Of a stretch of DNA of 64,000 nucleotides, positions 35,323 to 43,805 are shown in pieces. Origin of the DNA: Mycobacterium sp. SMC-4. Its GTDB lineage: Bacteria; Actinomycetota; Actinomycetes; Mycobacteriales; Mycobacteriaceae. Location: NCBI RefSeq assembly GCF_025263265.1, contig NZ_CP079869.1:3100001-3164000 (forward strand). The letters are read 5' to 3'. Under the pieces are notes generated by a model, which saw nothing but the letters and a program-made list of their open reading frames with translations, made no database searches and was not told where the DNA came from. Position numbers and translations under genes: made by a program. The stretch's first letter is position 1. Each line of letters begins with the position of its first letter.

Positions 35323-35994
35323 TCAGCCTAGTCGGAAACTCCCGGTGACCAGAATCGGCGTGACGGTCTGGCCGTTGATGCTGGACTTGGGTCGACCGTC
35401 GGGGAATTCGATCGGCCCGGCCGGACCGAGGTTGCGCTTGTTGCGGACGTCGTTGCGCACCTGGAAGTCGGTCAGCCCGTCGAGGTTGAACGGATCGAAA
35501 TTGCGGTCGCGGCCGCTCTGGCTGAAACCACTGAACTGCACGCCGACGGCCGAACCGTCGGGGCGCACCACCCAGGACGCCCTTACCCCGTCTGCCTCTG
35601 CGGTGTACATGCCGGCCAACCCGGAGACAGGGCTCGCCGTAAACGGGTACTCGACACCGTTCATCGTCACCACCCCGGTGACCTCGGTCCCGTCGAGTTC
35701 GGCAGCCAGCGTGTCGCGCATCCGCGAGGTCAGCTCGATCCCACCCTGGCTCTGGTCACCGAAAAACCATGCCTCGTCATCAGTTCCGTTGCACGCATAG
35801 GCGGCCACCGAATCGCCTTCGACGCTGATGCCGATGGCCATGGCCGCTCCGTCGGGCGTTGTCGCGTCGGACATGTAACGCGCGGTCTGCGGGAACGTCG
35901 CAGGTTCCGACGGCGCCTGGTTCGAACAACCGGACAGCGTGCTCAGCGCCAGGATTGCCCCGACCGCGACCGACAGTAGGTGTCTGTTTCTCAT
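35323..35994 (-). CDS. hypothetical lipoprotein
   Basis: A 223-residue lipoprotein with lipobox LSGC near residue 20-23 (signal LLSVAVGAILALSTLSG). The mature part is rich in beta-strand sequence, with WFFGDQSQGGIELTSR, YPFTASPVSGLAGMYTAEAD and a C-terminal LVTGSFRLG. I do not recognise the family. It is likely the first gene of a pair with the membrane protein downstream. Confidence 0.6.
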   Translation of the reverse strand: MRNRHLLSVAVGAILALSTLSGCSNQAPSEPATFPQTARYMSDATTPDGAAMAIGISVEGDSVAAYACNGTDDEAWFFGDQSQGGIELTSRMRDTLAAELDGTEVTGVVTMNGVEYPFTASPVSGLAGMYTAEADGVRASWVVRPDGSAVGVQFSGFSQSGRDRNFDPFNLDGLTDFQVRNDVRNKRNLGPAGPIEFPDGRPKSSINGQTVTPILVTGSFRLG

Positions 35995-36064
35995 GCCAGC
36001 AGCATGAACCTACCCGGGTGGGCGCGCATGGAGATTGAGTGGAGATTGCCTGAAGATCGGCAGG

Positions 36065-37282
36065 TCAGATCCCCAGGAACAGCTCGACCTCGTCGCAGAA
36101 GGTGCGCCACGCCGGTTCCCCAGAGGTCAGCAGGTGGTTGTTGCTCGGCAACGCGACCAACCTGGCCTCGGGGATCAGCGATGCCAGTTCCTCGGCGTAG
36201 CGCAGCGGCACCCGGTGGTCGTCACGGGAATGCAGCACCAGAGTCGGGCAGCGCACGTGGCGGGCAAGATCGCGGACATCGATACCGGCGAACACTTCGA
36301 GGAACCGCACGGCGTTCTGCGCCGACGTCGTGCGCTGCTGCAACTGGTCGAACGCCTCCCAGTCCGCACGGGTGCCGTCGGGTAGGAATTGGGCGGCGAA
36401 AACCCGACGGAAGGCGGGGTCCGACCGACCCCAACCGACCCTCGCCAACTCCAGATCCAGTGCCGCTGCACGCTTTTCGTCATCACTGAGAGCTCGAACC
36501 GCTCGACCCTGCGCATAGGCCCCGTTGAGTACCAGCCGGCTGACCCGGTCCGGGTGACGGGCAGTGTAGGCCACGGCGACCGCACCACCCTGTGACACCC
36601 CCAGAAGCGCGAAGCGCTCCAATCCAACAGCCTCGACCACCGATTCGAGATCGGTAACCCAGTCGTCGAAGGTGAAGTCCTGGGCATGCCAGTCCGACAG
36701 ACCGCAACCCCGCTCGTCGTAGCGCACGAACGTGTGGTGCGCCGAGAGATCACGCACCCAGTGACTCCACACCGGGCTCTCGATGTCGTAACCCAGATGC
36801 GTCATCCAGTTCGCCGCACGCACCAGCGGGGCACCCTTGCCGGTGACGGCGTAGGCCAGCCGCACTCCGTCCTCGGCCCGGCAGAACGCAACGTGCTGAG
36901 ACGGCATCGGCGGTTCGGGTTCGGGATCCGCTTCGTCGGACAACTCCCGCAGCTGTCCGACGAACTGGTATCCACGTCCCCGAACCGTTCGAATGTAGCG
37001 TTGCGAGGCGCCGTCGTCGCCCAGCGCCCGGCGGGCGGCCTTGATCCGGCTGGTCAGGGCAGCCTCGCCGACGAAGCGGCTGCCCCACACCGAGTCCAGG
37101 AGTTCCTCTTTGGTCAGCACACGGTCGTGATGAGTGACCAGCTGCATCAGCACATCGAACACCTGGGGCTCGACCTTGATCACGGTGTCGGCGCGGCGCA
37201 GCTCATAACGCGCGGCGTCGAGGACGAAGTCGTCCCAGCGCCAGAGTCCTCCCGGCGGTTCCGCGACGGCACGACCGGCCAC
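36065..37282 (-). CDS. winged-helix DNA-binding domain fused to alpha/beta hydrolase
   Basis: A 405-residue chimera. Residues about 10-110 are an OmpR/PhoB-type winged helix (FDVLMQLVTHHDRVLTKEEL, LDSVWGSRFVGEAALTSRI, IRTVRGRGYQFVG). From about residue 145 an alpha/beta hydrolase follows, with nucleophile LGVSQGGA, aspartate in LHSRDDH and histidine in LPSNNHLL. Such one-component proteins exist in actinobacteria. They may sense a small ester or lactone through the hydrolase pocket and control genes directly; the ligand is unknown. GTG at 37282 is chosen as the first start before the winged helix; no strong ribosome site was found. Confidence 0.75.
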   Translation of the reverse strand: MAGRAVAEPPGGLWRWDDFVLDAARYELRRADTVIKVEPQVFDVLMQLVTHHDRVLTKEELLDSVWGSRFVGEAALTSRIKAARRALGDDGASQRYIRTVRGRGYQFVGQLRELSDEADPEPEPPMPSQHVAFCRAEDGVRLAYAVTGKGAPLVRAANWMTHLGYDIESPVWSHWVRDLSAHHTFVRYDERGCGLSDWHAQDFTFDDWVTDLESVVEAVGLERFALLGVSQGGAVAVAYTARHPDRVSRLVLNGAYAQGRAVRALSDDEKRAAALDLELARVGWGRSDPAFRRVFAAQFLPDGTRADWEAFDQLQQRTTSAQNAVRFLEVFAGIDVRDLARHVRCPTLVLHSRDDHRVPLRYAEELASLIPEARLVALPSNNHLLTSGEPAWRTFCDEVELFLGI

Positions 37283-37361
37283 CGATATACCCCATTTCCG
37301 CAGGCGCAATGGTGCAAATACGGGCCAACAGTACCGACCGGAGGTCGACGACGCGGGTCGA

Positions 37362-37712
37362 CTAACGCCACCCGTCGGCGGCTCGGGCAGCACGCATCAC
37401 CGCGTCGCAGAGCTCACGCAATTCGGAGCGGTCGGCGCCCTCCTCCAGCGCGGTGACCATGTCCTCCGCGGCGCACCGCACCTGATAGACGCGGTCGGAC
37501 AGCACGGCGGCTTCGTCGGCACTGAGCACGACCGCATCGGCGGGAACCGAGGTCCCCTTGACCAGCGCCCGCTGCTCGTAGGCGCGTTGCCGACACGACT
37601 GCCGGCAGTACTGGCGCCGTCGACCCAGCCCGCTGTCGGCAACTTCGCGTCCACACCAGCGGCAATTCTGGGGTCGGGTTCGCGTGCGGGTGGGGGTGGC
37701 CTGAGGCGTCAC
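37362..37712 (-). CDS. small zinc-ribbon-like conserved hypothetical protein
   Basis: A 116-residue protein whose N-terminal part (CRWCGREV, then QYCRQSCRQRAYEQR) has two CxxC/CxxxC-type cysteine pairs, a likely zinc-binding knuckle followed by a basic helix. The remainder is helical (VRCAAEDMVTALEEGAD). It lies next to rbpA, in the place of Rv2049c in M. tuberculosis. It could bind nucleic acid, but no function is known. Confidence 0.65.
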   Translation of the reverse strand: MTPQATPTRTRTRPQNCRWCGREVADSGLGRRRQYCRQSCRQRAYEQRALVKGTSVPADAVVLSADEAAVLSDRVYQVRCAAEDMVTALEEGADRSELRELCDAVMRAARAADGWR

Positions 37713-37779
37713 AGCCAGACTCTAAACCCAAGCCCACAGCAATCCCGGTATCATCGACGGTCGAGTCGGGTCATCTCGG

Positions 37780-37805
37780 GGAACTCGTGACGGCGCCTGC
37801 GCGTT
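37780..37805 (+). promoter_or_regulatory. candidate ECF-sigma promoter of rbpA
   Basis: GGAAC (37780-37784) and CGTT (37802-37805) are separated by 17 bp, the layout of mycobacterial SigE/SigH-type promoters. It lies about 75 bases before the rbpA ATG. rbpA is known to be stress-induced in actinobacteria, which fits. The exact sigma factor cannot be decided from this. Confidence 0.5.
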
Positions 37806-37881
37806 GGACGTCAGTACCCGATTCGCCGTGGGGCGGAGCCCGGGAAAACGCTTTTCACAGATTTTCGCAGAGGAGTTGACG

Positions 37882-38220
37882 ATGGCTGATCGTGTACTGA
37901 GGGGCAGCCGACTCGGCGCGGTGAGCTACGAGACGGATCGCAATCACGACTTGGCGCCGCGTCAGGTCGCTCGCTACCGCACCGACAACGGCGAGGAATT
38001 CGACGTCCCGTTCGCCGACGACGCCGAAATCCCCGGCACCTGGCTGTGCCGCAACGGCATGGAAGGCACCCTCATCGAGGGCGACGTGCCGGAACCCAAG
38101 AAAGTCAAGCCGCCCCGCACGCACTGGGACATGCTGCTGGAGCGCCGCTCCATCGAAGAACTCGACGAGCTGCTCAAGGAGCGGCTGGACATCATCAAGA
38201 CCCGTCGCCGCGGTAGCTGA
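37882..38220 (+). CDS. rbpA: RNA polymerase-binding protein RbpA
   Basis: A 112-residue transcription factor that binds the beta subunit/sigma region of RNA polymerase, stabilises the SigA/SigB open complex and lowers rifampicin sensitivity. The start MADRVLRGSRLG and the central RYRTDNGEEFDVPFADDAEIP are diagnostic, and the C-terminal sigma-interacting part (HWDMLLERRSIEELDELL) is complete. ATG at 37882 with AGGAG 6 nt before it; the in-frame upstream extension is not coding. It is preceded by an ECF-type promoter and converges on ppm1. Confidence 0.95.
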   Translation: MADRVLRGSRLGAVSYETDRNHDLAPRQVARYRTDNGEEFDVPFADDAEIPGTWLCRNGMEGTLIEGDVPEPKKVKPPRTHWDMLLERRSIEELDELLKERLDIIKTRRRGS

Positions 38221-38244
38221 GCGGCTTCAGCGAGCGGTACCGCG
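38209..38244. terminator. bidirectional hairpin between rbpA and ppm1
   Basis: CGCGGTA (38209-38215) pairs with TACCGCG (38238-38244), and inside it GCTGA (38216-38220) pairs with TCAGC (38227-38231) around a 6-nt loop. Both stop codons lie within the inner stem. No T-run is present. It is the only candidate terminator in the 6-nt gap between the two convergent genes. Confidence 0.5.
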
Positions 38245-39015
38245 CGCCCGGTCGATGCGGGCGCGTATCCCCCACTGCGCGACCTTGACGATCGCTTCTC
38301 GGACGGTCGAGCCGTCCATCTTCGACTGTCCGTGCTCGCGCTCGGTGAAGGTGATCGGGACCTCGACGACGGTGAACCCGGCATTGATCGACCGCCACGT
38401 CAGATCGACCTGGAATCCGTAGCCCTTCGAGTCCACCGCGGACAAGTCGATCTTCTCCAGAACTTCGCGCCGGTAGGCGCGGTATCCGGCAGTGATGTCG
38501 TGGATATCGACGCCGAGCAAGATGCGCGAGTAGCCGTTGGCGGTGCGCGACAGGATCAGGCGGCGCCGGGGCCAGTTGCAGACCTCTCCCCCGTCGACGT
38601 AACGGGATCCGATGACCAGGTCGGCGCCGTTGTCGATCTCGTCGAGAAGCCGGTGCAGCTGCTCGGGCGCGTGGCTGCCGTCTGCGTCCATCTCCACCAG
38701 CACCGAGTACTGCCGAGTCAGCCCCCACGCGAACCCGGCGAGGTAGGCCGCACCCAGACCGTCCTTCGAGGTCCGGTGCATCACGTGGACCCGGTCGGGG
38801 TCGGCGAGCGCGAGCTCGTCGGCGAGATCGCCGGTGCCGTCCGGGCTGCCGTCGTCGACGACGAGAACGTCCACGTCAGGAGCTGCTTTGTGAACCCTCG
38901 AGACGATCGTCAACAGGTTGTCGCGCTCGTTGTAGGTCGGGATGATGACCAGAGTGCGTTCGCTGGGCCGCGCAGCGGATGTGCGGTCGCCGTTCAAGCC
39001 ACCGGGGACGCTCAT
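38227..39015 (-). CDS. ppm1: polyprenol monophosphomannose synthase
   Basis: A 262-residue GT2 glycosyltransferase that makes polyprenyl-phosphomannose for lipoglycan synthesis. The nucleotide-sugar site is [12 protein letters not shown], followed by [14 protein letters not shown] and the C-terminal [17 protein letters not shown]. In M. tuberculosis it is fused to the acyltransferase; here it is a separate gene whose ATG overlaps the lnt stop by 4 nt (ATGA), so translation is coupled. No membrane helix is seen, so it probably docks to Lnt at the membrane. Confidence 0.9.
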   Translation of the reverse strand: MSVPGGLNGDRTSAARPSERTLVIIPTYNERDNLLTIVSRVHKAAPDVDVLVVDDGSPDGTGDLADELALADPDRVHVMHRTSKDGLGAAYLAGFAWGLTRQYSVLVEMDADGSHAPEQLHRLLDEIDNGADLVIGSRYVDGGEVCNWPRRRLILSRTANGYSRILLGVDIHDITAGYRAYRREVLEKIDLSAVDSKGYGFQVDLTWRSINAGFTVVEVPITFTEREHGQSKMDGSTVREAIVKVAQWGIRARIDRARGTAR

Positions 39016-40670
39016 GCGGCTCCTTTGTTGTCTGCAGTGTCGTGGGGCATTGCTCGCCGGCCCCGCGTTCTCGCCGGTACGACTGATCCATTGTGCAGTA
39101 TCGCGCCGACCACACCGGCCAGCCCGAGGGCGATCAGAGCTGCCTCGACATATGGCCCGAACCGCGTCGCCGGTGTCAGGGTGGTCTTGAGGCGAAGCTG
39201 GTGGTCGAGATAAGCCGGCTCAAAGAACCCGGTGCGGGCCAGTTCGCGGCCGTCGGGCGTGATCATCGCGCTGATGCCGGTGGTGCCGGCCACCACGGCG
39301 TAGCGGTCGTGTTCGACCGCGCGCAACTTGGCGAACGTCAGCTGTTGCTCGCTCATCGACTCGTCGAACGTCGCGTTGTTCGTCGGTACCGCCAGCAGCT
39401 GCGCGCCGCTGCGCACCGACTCGCGGGCGGCCCGGTCGAAGATGACTTCCCAACAGGTCGTGACGCCGACCGGCACCCCCGCCGCGCGCACGACGCCGTC
39501 GCCGTCACCCGGGATGAAATACCCCGCGCGGTCGGCGTAGGGCGAAAGCTTGCTGAACAGGCTGCGCCACGGCAGGTACTCGCCGAACGGCTGCACGATC
39601 TGCTTGTCGTGGCGGTCGGCCGGCCCGGTGCCGGGGTTCCAGACGATCACCGAATTCGTCGAAACCGGGTTCTCTCGGCTGTAACCGGGCGCCGCGACCA
39701 CACCACCGACCAGGATCGGGGCGTCGATGGCCGCTGCAGCACTCGAGATCTGCTGGGCAGCATCGGCGTTGACCAACGGGTCGATGTCCGAGGAGTTCTC
39801 CGGCCAGATCACGAGTCTGGGCCGCGGTGCCCGTCCGGCGCTCACATCGTCGGCGAGTCGCAGCGTTTCACGGACATGGTTGTCGAGCACCGCTCGCCGC
39901 TGGGCGTTGAATTCCAGACCCAGTCGCGGCACGTTGCCCTGGACTGCGGCGACCGTGACCGGTGCGTCGTCTCCGGCACCCGAGCCTGAGGTGCGCACCT
40001 GAGGCCACACCAGCGCGGTGGCAAGCAGCACCACCGCGATGCTCAGCCCGGGCAGCACGACCGCCGGGGGCGCCTCGGTCCGGGTGGTCCGGTCGCGGCG
40101 CCACCAGTCGACGATCTCGATGGTCAGGGCGGCCAGACCGAAACCGACCAGCACGGTGGCGAATGACACCAGCGGGGCACCGCCAAGGTATGCCAACGGC
40201 AGCAGCGGACCGTCGGTCTGGGAGAACCCGACGGCACCCCACGGAAAGCCGCCGAACGGCACCGTGGACTTCAACCACTCCTGCGCCAACCACAGACCCG
40301 CGAACCACAGCGGCCAGCCCGGAACCCTGCGCACCAGCACCGCAACCAGGCCGAACAGGGCCGGGAACACGGCCTGCGCCGCGCTGAGCGCCAGCCAGGG
40401 CACCGCCCCGACCAAACCGCTGATCCACGGCAACAGTGGCAGGTAGAAAGCCAGACCGAAGAGAAATCCGTACCCCAGGCCACCGGCTGCAGTGGTGTTC
40501 GGGCGGGTCAGCACCCAGCTCAGGGCCGCCACCGCCACGATCGCCATGAACCACCAACCGATCGGAGGGAAGCTGGCGTAGAGGGCCAGCCCGGCTCCGA
40601 TGCTGACGCTGAGGCGGGGTGAACGGTGCGCGATGGCGCGGCCGACACGCTTTCCGAGGTGCTCAGCCAT
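39012..40670 (-). CDS. lnt: apolipoprotein N-acyltransferase
   Basis: A 552-residue membrane enzyme that N-acylates lipoproteins. Seven or eight N-terminal helices are followed by a nitrilase-like domain (from about residue 230) with the Glu-Lys-Cys triad: IWPENSSD (Glu), [14 protein letters not shown] (Lys) and [11 protein letters not shown] (Cys). It corresponds to the N-terminal half of M. tuberculosis Rv2051c. Start ATG at 40670 overlaps the amidohydrolase stop by 8 nt. Confidence 0.9.
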   Translation of the reverse strand: MAEHLGKRVGRAIAHRSPRLSVSIGAGLALYASFPPIGWWFMAIVAVAALSWVLTRPNTTAAGGLGYGFLFGLAFYLPLLPWISGLVGAVPWLALSAAQAVFPALFGLVAVLVRRVPGWPLWFAGLWLAQEWLKSTVPFGGFPWGAVGFSQTDGPLLPLAYLGGAPLVSFATVLVGFGLAALTIEIVDWWRRDRTTRTEAPPAVVLPGLSIAVVLLATALVWPQVRTSGSGAGDDAPVTVAAVQGNVPRLGLEFNAQRRAVLDNHVRETLRLADDVSAGRAPRPRLVIWPENSSDIDPLVNADAAQQISSAAAAIDAPILVGGVVAAPGYSRENPVSTNSVIVWNPGTGPADRHDKQIVQPFGEYLPWRSLFSKLSPYADRAGYFIPGDGDGVVRAAGVPVGVTTCWEVIFDRAARESVRSGAQLLAVPTNNATFDESMSEQQLTFAKLRAVEHDRYAVVAGTTGISAMITPDGRELARTGFFEPAYLDHQLRLKTTLTPATRFGPYVEAALIALGLAGVVGAILHNGSVVPARTRGRRAMPHDTADNKGAA

Positions 40671-42255
40671 AAATCGTCACGCCTTGGCGCACGGTCTGGC
40701 GGCAGCGTGGCAGGCGACCGTGCAGGGCGGGCAGCGCAGGGACGCGAGATCGCGGATCGGTCGACCAACGCGCCACCGCATCGGCCGGTGCGGCGACATC
40801 GAACTCCTCGGCGTCCCACACCGCGTAGCTGGCCGGCGCTCCCGGCACCAACATCCCGCTGACCCCGTCGCGCACCCCGCCGGCCCGCCACCCGCCACGG
40901 GTGGCTGCGGCGAACGCCGCACGGGCCGAGATGGCACTGCCCGGGCTCTGATGGTTGGTCGCCGCGCGGATCGCAGACCAGGGATTGAGGTCGGTCACCG
41001 GTGAATCGGAGCCCAGTGCGAGTGGCACGCCTCGGGATGCTAGCAGCGCGAACGGGTTGAGCCCGCGGGCCCGGGTCGCGCCGAGACGCTGCGCGTACAT
41101 GCCGTTCTCGCCGCCCCACAGCGCATCGAAGTTGGGTTGCACGCTGGCGATCACGCCCCAGCCGGCGAGCTGGGCGACCTGTTCCTCCGAGACCATCTCC
41201 AGATGTTCGAGGCGATGGCCGCATCGGGCCAGGGCCACCGCGCCGCAGCGTTCGGCGACCCGCGCCAGCGCGCTCACCACCGTTGTGACGGCCGCGTCGC
41301 CGATGGCATGGAAGCCCGCGGTGACCCCGACTTCGGTACACGCGCCGAGATGCGCGGCGACGGCGTCGACATCGAGATAGCTGTTGCCGGTCGCGTTCGG
41401 GCAGTCGGTGGGGACGTCGGCGTAGGGGTCGTGCAACCACGCCGTGTGCGAGCCCAGTGCGCCGTCGACGAAGAGATCACCAGCCAGTCCGCGCGCCCGG
41501 GTTCCCCGCAGCAGGTCACGCGCGTCGTCGGCGGTGTTCACCGCCTCCCCCCAGTAGCCGACGACCTCGACTCCGTGGTCGAAATCCCGTAGCTCTCGCC
41601 AGTCGTCGAGCCCGGAGATCTCCGGTCCGGCACATTCGTGCACGGCCACGATTCCGCACGCGGCGGCCGCATCGAGCGCGGCGCGGCGAGCGTGGTCACG
41701 CTGGATGGCGGTGAGCGCGTCGCGAGCCGCGCGCCGGACCCGGTGATGTGCGTCTGCCCTCAGCGGCGCCTGGCCGTCAGCCGCTGTCACCCCGGCCCGA
41801 GCCCGCAGCGCCGACGACGCCGCCGCCGAATGGACGTCGATCCGGGTCAGATAGACGAGTCGGTCGCCGACCAGCGCATCGAGATCGGCGGTGCTGGGCG
41901 CGTCACGTTCCGGCCACGCCGTCTCGTCCCAGCCGTGACCCCAGAGCACGCCCTCGGGGTGGGCACCGACGAAATCGGCGACCATCTGCAAGCAGTGCCG
42001 CCGGGACTGCGCGGGCCGCAGGTCCAGCCCGGTCAGCATCAGACCCGTGGAGGTGGTGTGGAAATGACTGTCGACGAATGCCGGGGCGACGAAGCCGCCG
42101 TCGAGGTCGATGATCTCTGCGTCGGGAAACTGGTCACGGCCCACGTCATCGCGTCCGATCCAGGCCACGATCCCGTCCCGCACGGCCATCGCCGTGGCAT
42201 CGGGCATGGTCGGGTTGTGGATGCGCCCGTTGAGCAGCAGCGCGGTGGCGCTCAC
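40663..42255 (-). CDS. amidohydrolase (YtcJ-like metal-dependent hydrolase)
   Basis: A 530-residue amidohydrolase-superfamily enzyme. Metal ligands and fold markers: [10 protein letters not shown] (HxH) at the N-terminus, [19 protein letters not shown] and [15 protein letters not shown] near the C-terminus. The large family cleaves amide or ester bonds of cyclic or acylated substrates; the substrate is unknown here. It overlaps lnt at its 3' end and fxsA at its 5' end by 4 nt, making it part of one operon. Confidence 0.85.
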   Translation of the reverse strand: MSATALLLNGRIHNPTMPDATAMAVRDGIVAWIGRDDVGRDQFPDAEIIDLDGGFVAPAFVDSHFHTTSTGLMLTGLDLRPAQSRRHCLQMVADFVGAHPEGVLWGHGWDETAWPERDAPSTADLDALVGDRLVYLTRIDVHSAAASSALRARAGVTAADGQAPLRADAHHRVRRAARDALTAIQRDHARRAALDAAAACGIVAVHECAGPEISGLDDWRELRDFDHGVEVVGYWGEAVNTADDARDLLRGTRARGLAGDLFVDGALGSHTAWLHDPYADVPTDCPNATGNSYLDVDAVAAHLGACTEVGVTAGFHAIGDAAVTTVVSALARVAERCGAVALARCGHRLEHLEMVSEEQVAQLAGWGVIASVQPNFDALWGGENGMYAQRLGATRARGLNPFALLASRGVPLALGSDSPVTDLNPWSAIRAATNHQSPGSAISARAAFAAATRGGWRAGGVRDGVSGMLVPGAPASYAVWDAEEFDVAAPADAVARWSTDPRSRVPALPALHGRLPRCRQTVRQGVTIYG

Positions 42256-42785
42256 TCCGGCAGACGCGGCTGGTCAGCCCGACCCGGTGGGGGTGCGTCA
42301 CGGTCGACGTCGACCACCTCACCGTCGACGGTGATCACCTCGCTGTCGACGTCAACTACTTCACCGTCGATGTAGTCGCCTCGACCAGGGCGGCCCGCAG
42401 CCGCCGAGCCCATCGTGCTCACGCCGACGATCAGTGGGGCGCGCCGTGCCGCCAGCGCGGTGACCAGGGGGCGCGCCGCGGCACGGGTCGGTGGCAGCAG
42501 CAACAAGGCGCCCAGAACGGAGCTGGCGAGGCCGGGGATCACGACGAGCACCGTACCGAGTGCGACCAACACGCTGTCAGTGACGGCGCCCTGCGCCTGG
42601 CTGAGGGTCAGACCCGACCGCAACCGACGGACGTGACGGCGCAGCTGTGAGCCGGCCAGTGCCAGACCGATCACAAAGGTGCCGGCGAACAACAGCACGG
42701 TCCATCCGAAGCCGATCGTCGACGCCAGCGCGACCAGCACGGCCAGCTCGACGACCGCGTAGAGCAGAAACAGCCTCATCGCCAT
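42252..42785 (-). CDS. fxsA: FxsA family membrane protein
   Basis: A 177-residue membrane protein with two to four hydrophobic helices (FLLYAVVELAVLVALAST, TVLLFAGTFVIGLALAG, LVALGTVLVVIPGLASSVLG). The repeats of the FxsA type (GLTLSQAQGAVTDSVLVAL) are visible. The tail is acidic and repetitive (GEVVDVDSEV, GEVVDVDRDAP). FxsA was named for excluding phage T7; its role in mycobacteria is not known. The gene lies between the PPOX pair and the amidohydrolase, as Rv2053c does near Rv2051c in M. tuberculosis. Confidence 0.8.
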   Translation of the reverse strand: MAMRLFLLYAVVELAVLVALASTIGFGWTVLLFAGTFVIGLALAGSQLRRHVRRLRSGLTLSQAQGAVTDSVLVALGTVLVVIPGLASSVLGALLLLPPTRAAARPLVTALAARRAPLIVGVSTMGSAAAGRPGRGDYIDGEVVDVDSEVITVDGEVVDVDRDAPPPGRADQPRLPE

Positions 42786-42835
42786 AGTCGGTTAACGCTC
42801 GGCCGCCGCCTCGGGTTCCTGGCTGGGTTCCCAGC

Positions 42836-43228
42836 TCAGGCCGGTGGCGCCTGGACCTCGATCGCGGCGTGCACCTTGTCGATACCGCCGCGCAGCATCG
42901 CTTGCGGGATGAAGTACCAGGCGTGGTTCCAGTACCGGCGAATGATCAGGTTGAACACCCGCCGCGTCTCGGATTTCGGCAGCATGCGAGCCACCGCGTC
43001 GACCGGCTCTCCTTTCACCTTGCCGAGTACCCCGCACTTCTGGATGGTCACGCGGGGCGTGTTCTTGATCCGCTTGGTCTTCCAAGAACCGTCGTCGGTG
43101 ATGATCAGCAGCTTGTCGCCCTCGGGCACGCCCCAGACCGGTGTGGGCTTCGGCTTGCCGTCCTTGGTGAAGGTGGTCAGCAGCAGGTACTTCTCGCGGT
43201 AGACGTCCTGGAAGGTCGGAGCGGCCAT
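42836..43228 (-). CDS. PPOX-class F420-dependent protein, copy 1
   Basis: A 130-residue split-barrel protein. Sequence YREKYLLLTTFTKDGKPKPT, VWGVPEGDKLLIIT and KTKRIKNTPRVTI fits the F420-dependent PPOX group, which in mycobacteria also includes deazaflavin-dependent reductases. It differs from the adjacent copy 2 but shares the fold and key motifs, so the two are a tandem duplication. ATG at 43228, 7 nt after the stop of copy 2 on this strand. Confidence 0.8.
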   Translation of the reverse strand: MAAPTFQDVYREKYLLLTTFTKDGKPKPTPVWGVPEGDKLLIITDDGSWKTKRIKNTPRVTIQKCGVLGKVKGEPVDAVARMLPKSETRRVFNLIIRRYWNHAWYFIPQAMLRGGIDKVHAAIEVQAPPA

Positions 43229-43235
43229 GGCAGAG

Positions 43236-43619
43236 CTAATTGACCGGTTTGATCTCGATCGAAACGTTTTTCTCCATGCCGCCGCGAAGCTTCGAAAAGA
43301 AGTTGAAGGTCTTGCCGAGCAGTCCGTACCGCTTGCCCAGCGCGTCGTAGGTGGCGCCGTTGGCTGCCTTGTCCAGGACCTGTGCGGTTGCCTCGACCGC
43401 TTCTCCCTTGGGCTTGCCCGCCCGATCACATCGGGCGATGGTCACCCGGGAGGTATGGCGCAGACGTTTGACCTTCCACGATTTCTCCTGGGTGATCGCG
43501 ATCAGTCCGTCGCCGGATGGCGCCGCCCAGATCGCGGTCGGCTTGGGCCGGCCGTCCTTGGTGAACGTGGTGAGCAGGATGTACTCCGACTGTGCGACGT
43601 CGGCGAAGGTAGCGGTCAT
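43236..43619 (-). CDS. PPOX-class F420-dependent protein, copy 2 (Rv2061c-like)
   Basis: A 127-residue split-barrel protein, homologous to copy 1 (SEYILLTTFTKDGRPKPTA, then KRLRHTSRVTIARC). It corresponds in position to Rv2061c of M. tuberculosis, next to cobN. An activity on a flavin-like or F420 substrate is expected; nothing more can be said. The ATG at 43619 is preceded by a -10 box 6 nt away, so this is the start of a leaderless transcript that likely runs through copy 1. Confidence 0.8.
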   Translation of the reverse strand: MTATFADVAQSEYILLTTFTKDGRPKPTAIWAAPSGDGLIAITQEKSWKVKRLRHTSRVTIARCDRAGKPKGEAVEATAQVLDKAANGATYDALGKRYGLLGKTFNFFSKLRGGMEKNVSIEIKPVN

Positions 43620-43625
43620 GCCGCC

Positions 43626-43631
43626 AATCTA
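43626..43631 (-). promoter_or_regulatory. -10 box for leaderless PPOX copy 2 transcript
   Basis: On the minus strand TAGATT (TANNNT) ends 6 nt before the ATG at 43619. It lies in the 186-nt gap between cobN and the PPOX pair, showing that the pair is not simply read through from cobN. Confidence 0.55.
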
Positions 43632-43805
43632 ACGTCGGTGTTCAGGCGGCGTGTGACTGCCGCGGCGCTCTGGCGAACCCGAGTTGACGTTCCCTGCGTG
43701 GGATCGCCGCCCAGTTCCGTAACCTCACGGAGATTTCCCGTCGAGATTGCGCCGCTGTGTTACGTAACCGCCCCGAACACGGTTCCGTCCGGTCCCGACA
43801 AGGCG

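Noticed and set aside
37840..37865. GAAAACGCTTTTC hairpin in the rbpA leader as a regulatory element
   Set aside because: The stem is only 5 bp and A/T-rich; too weak to claim.
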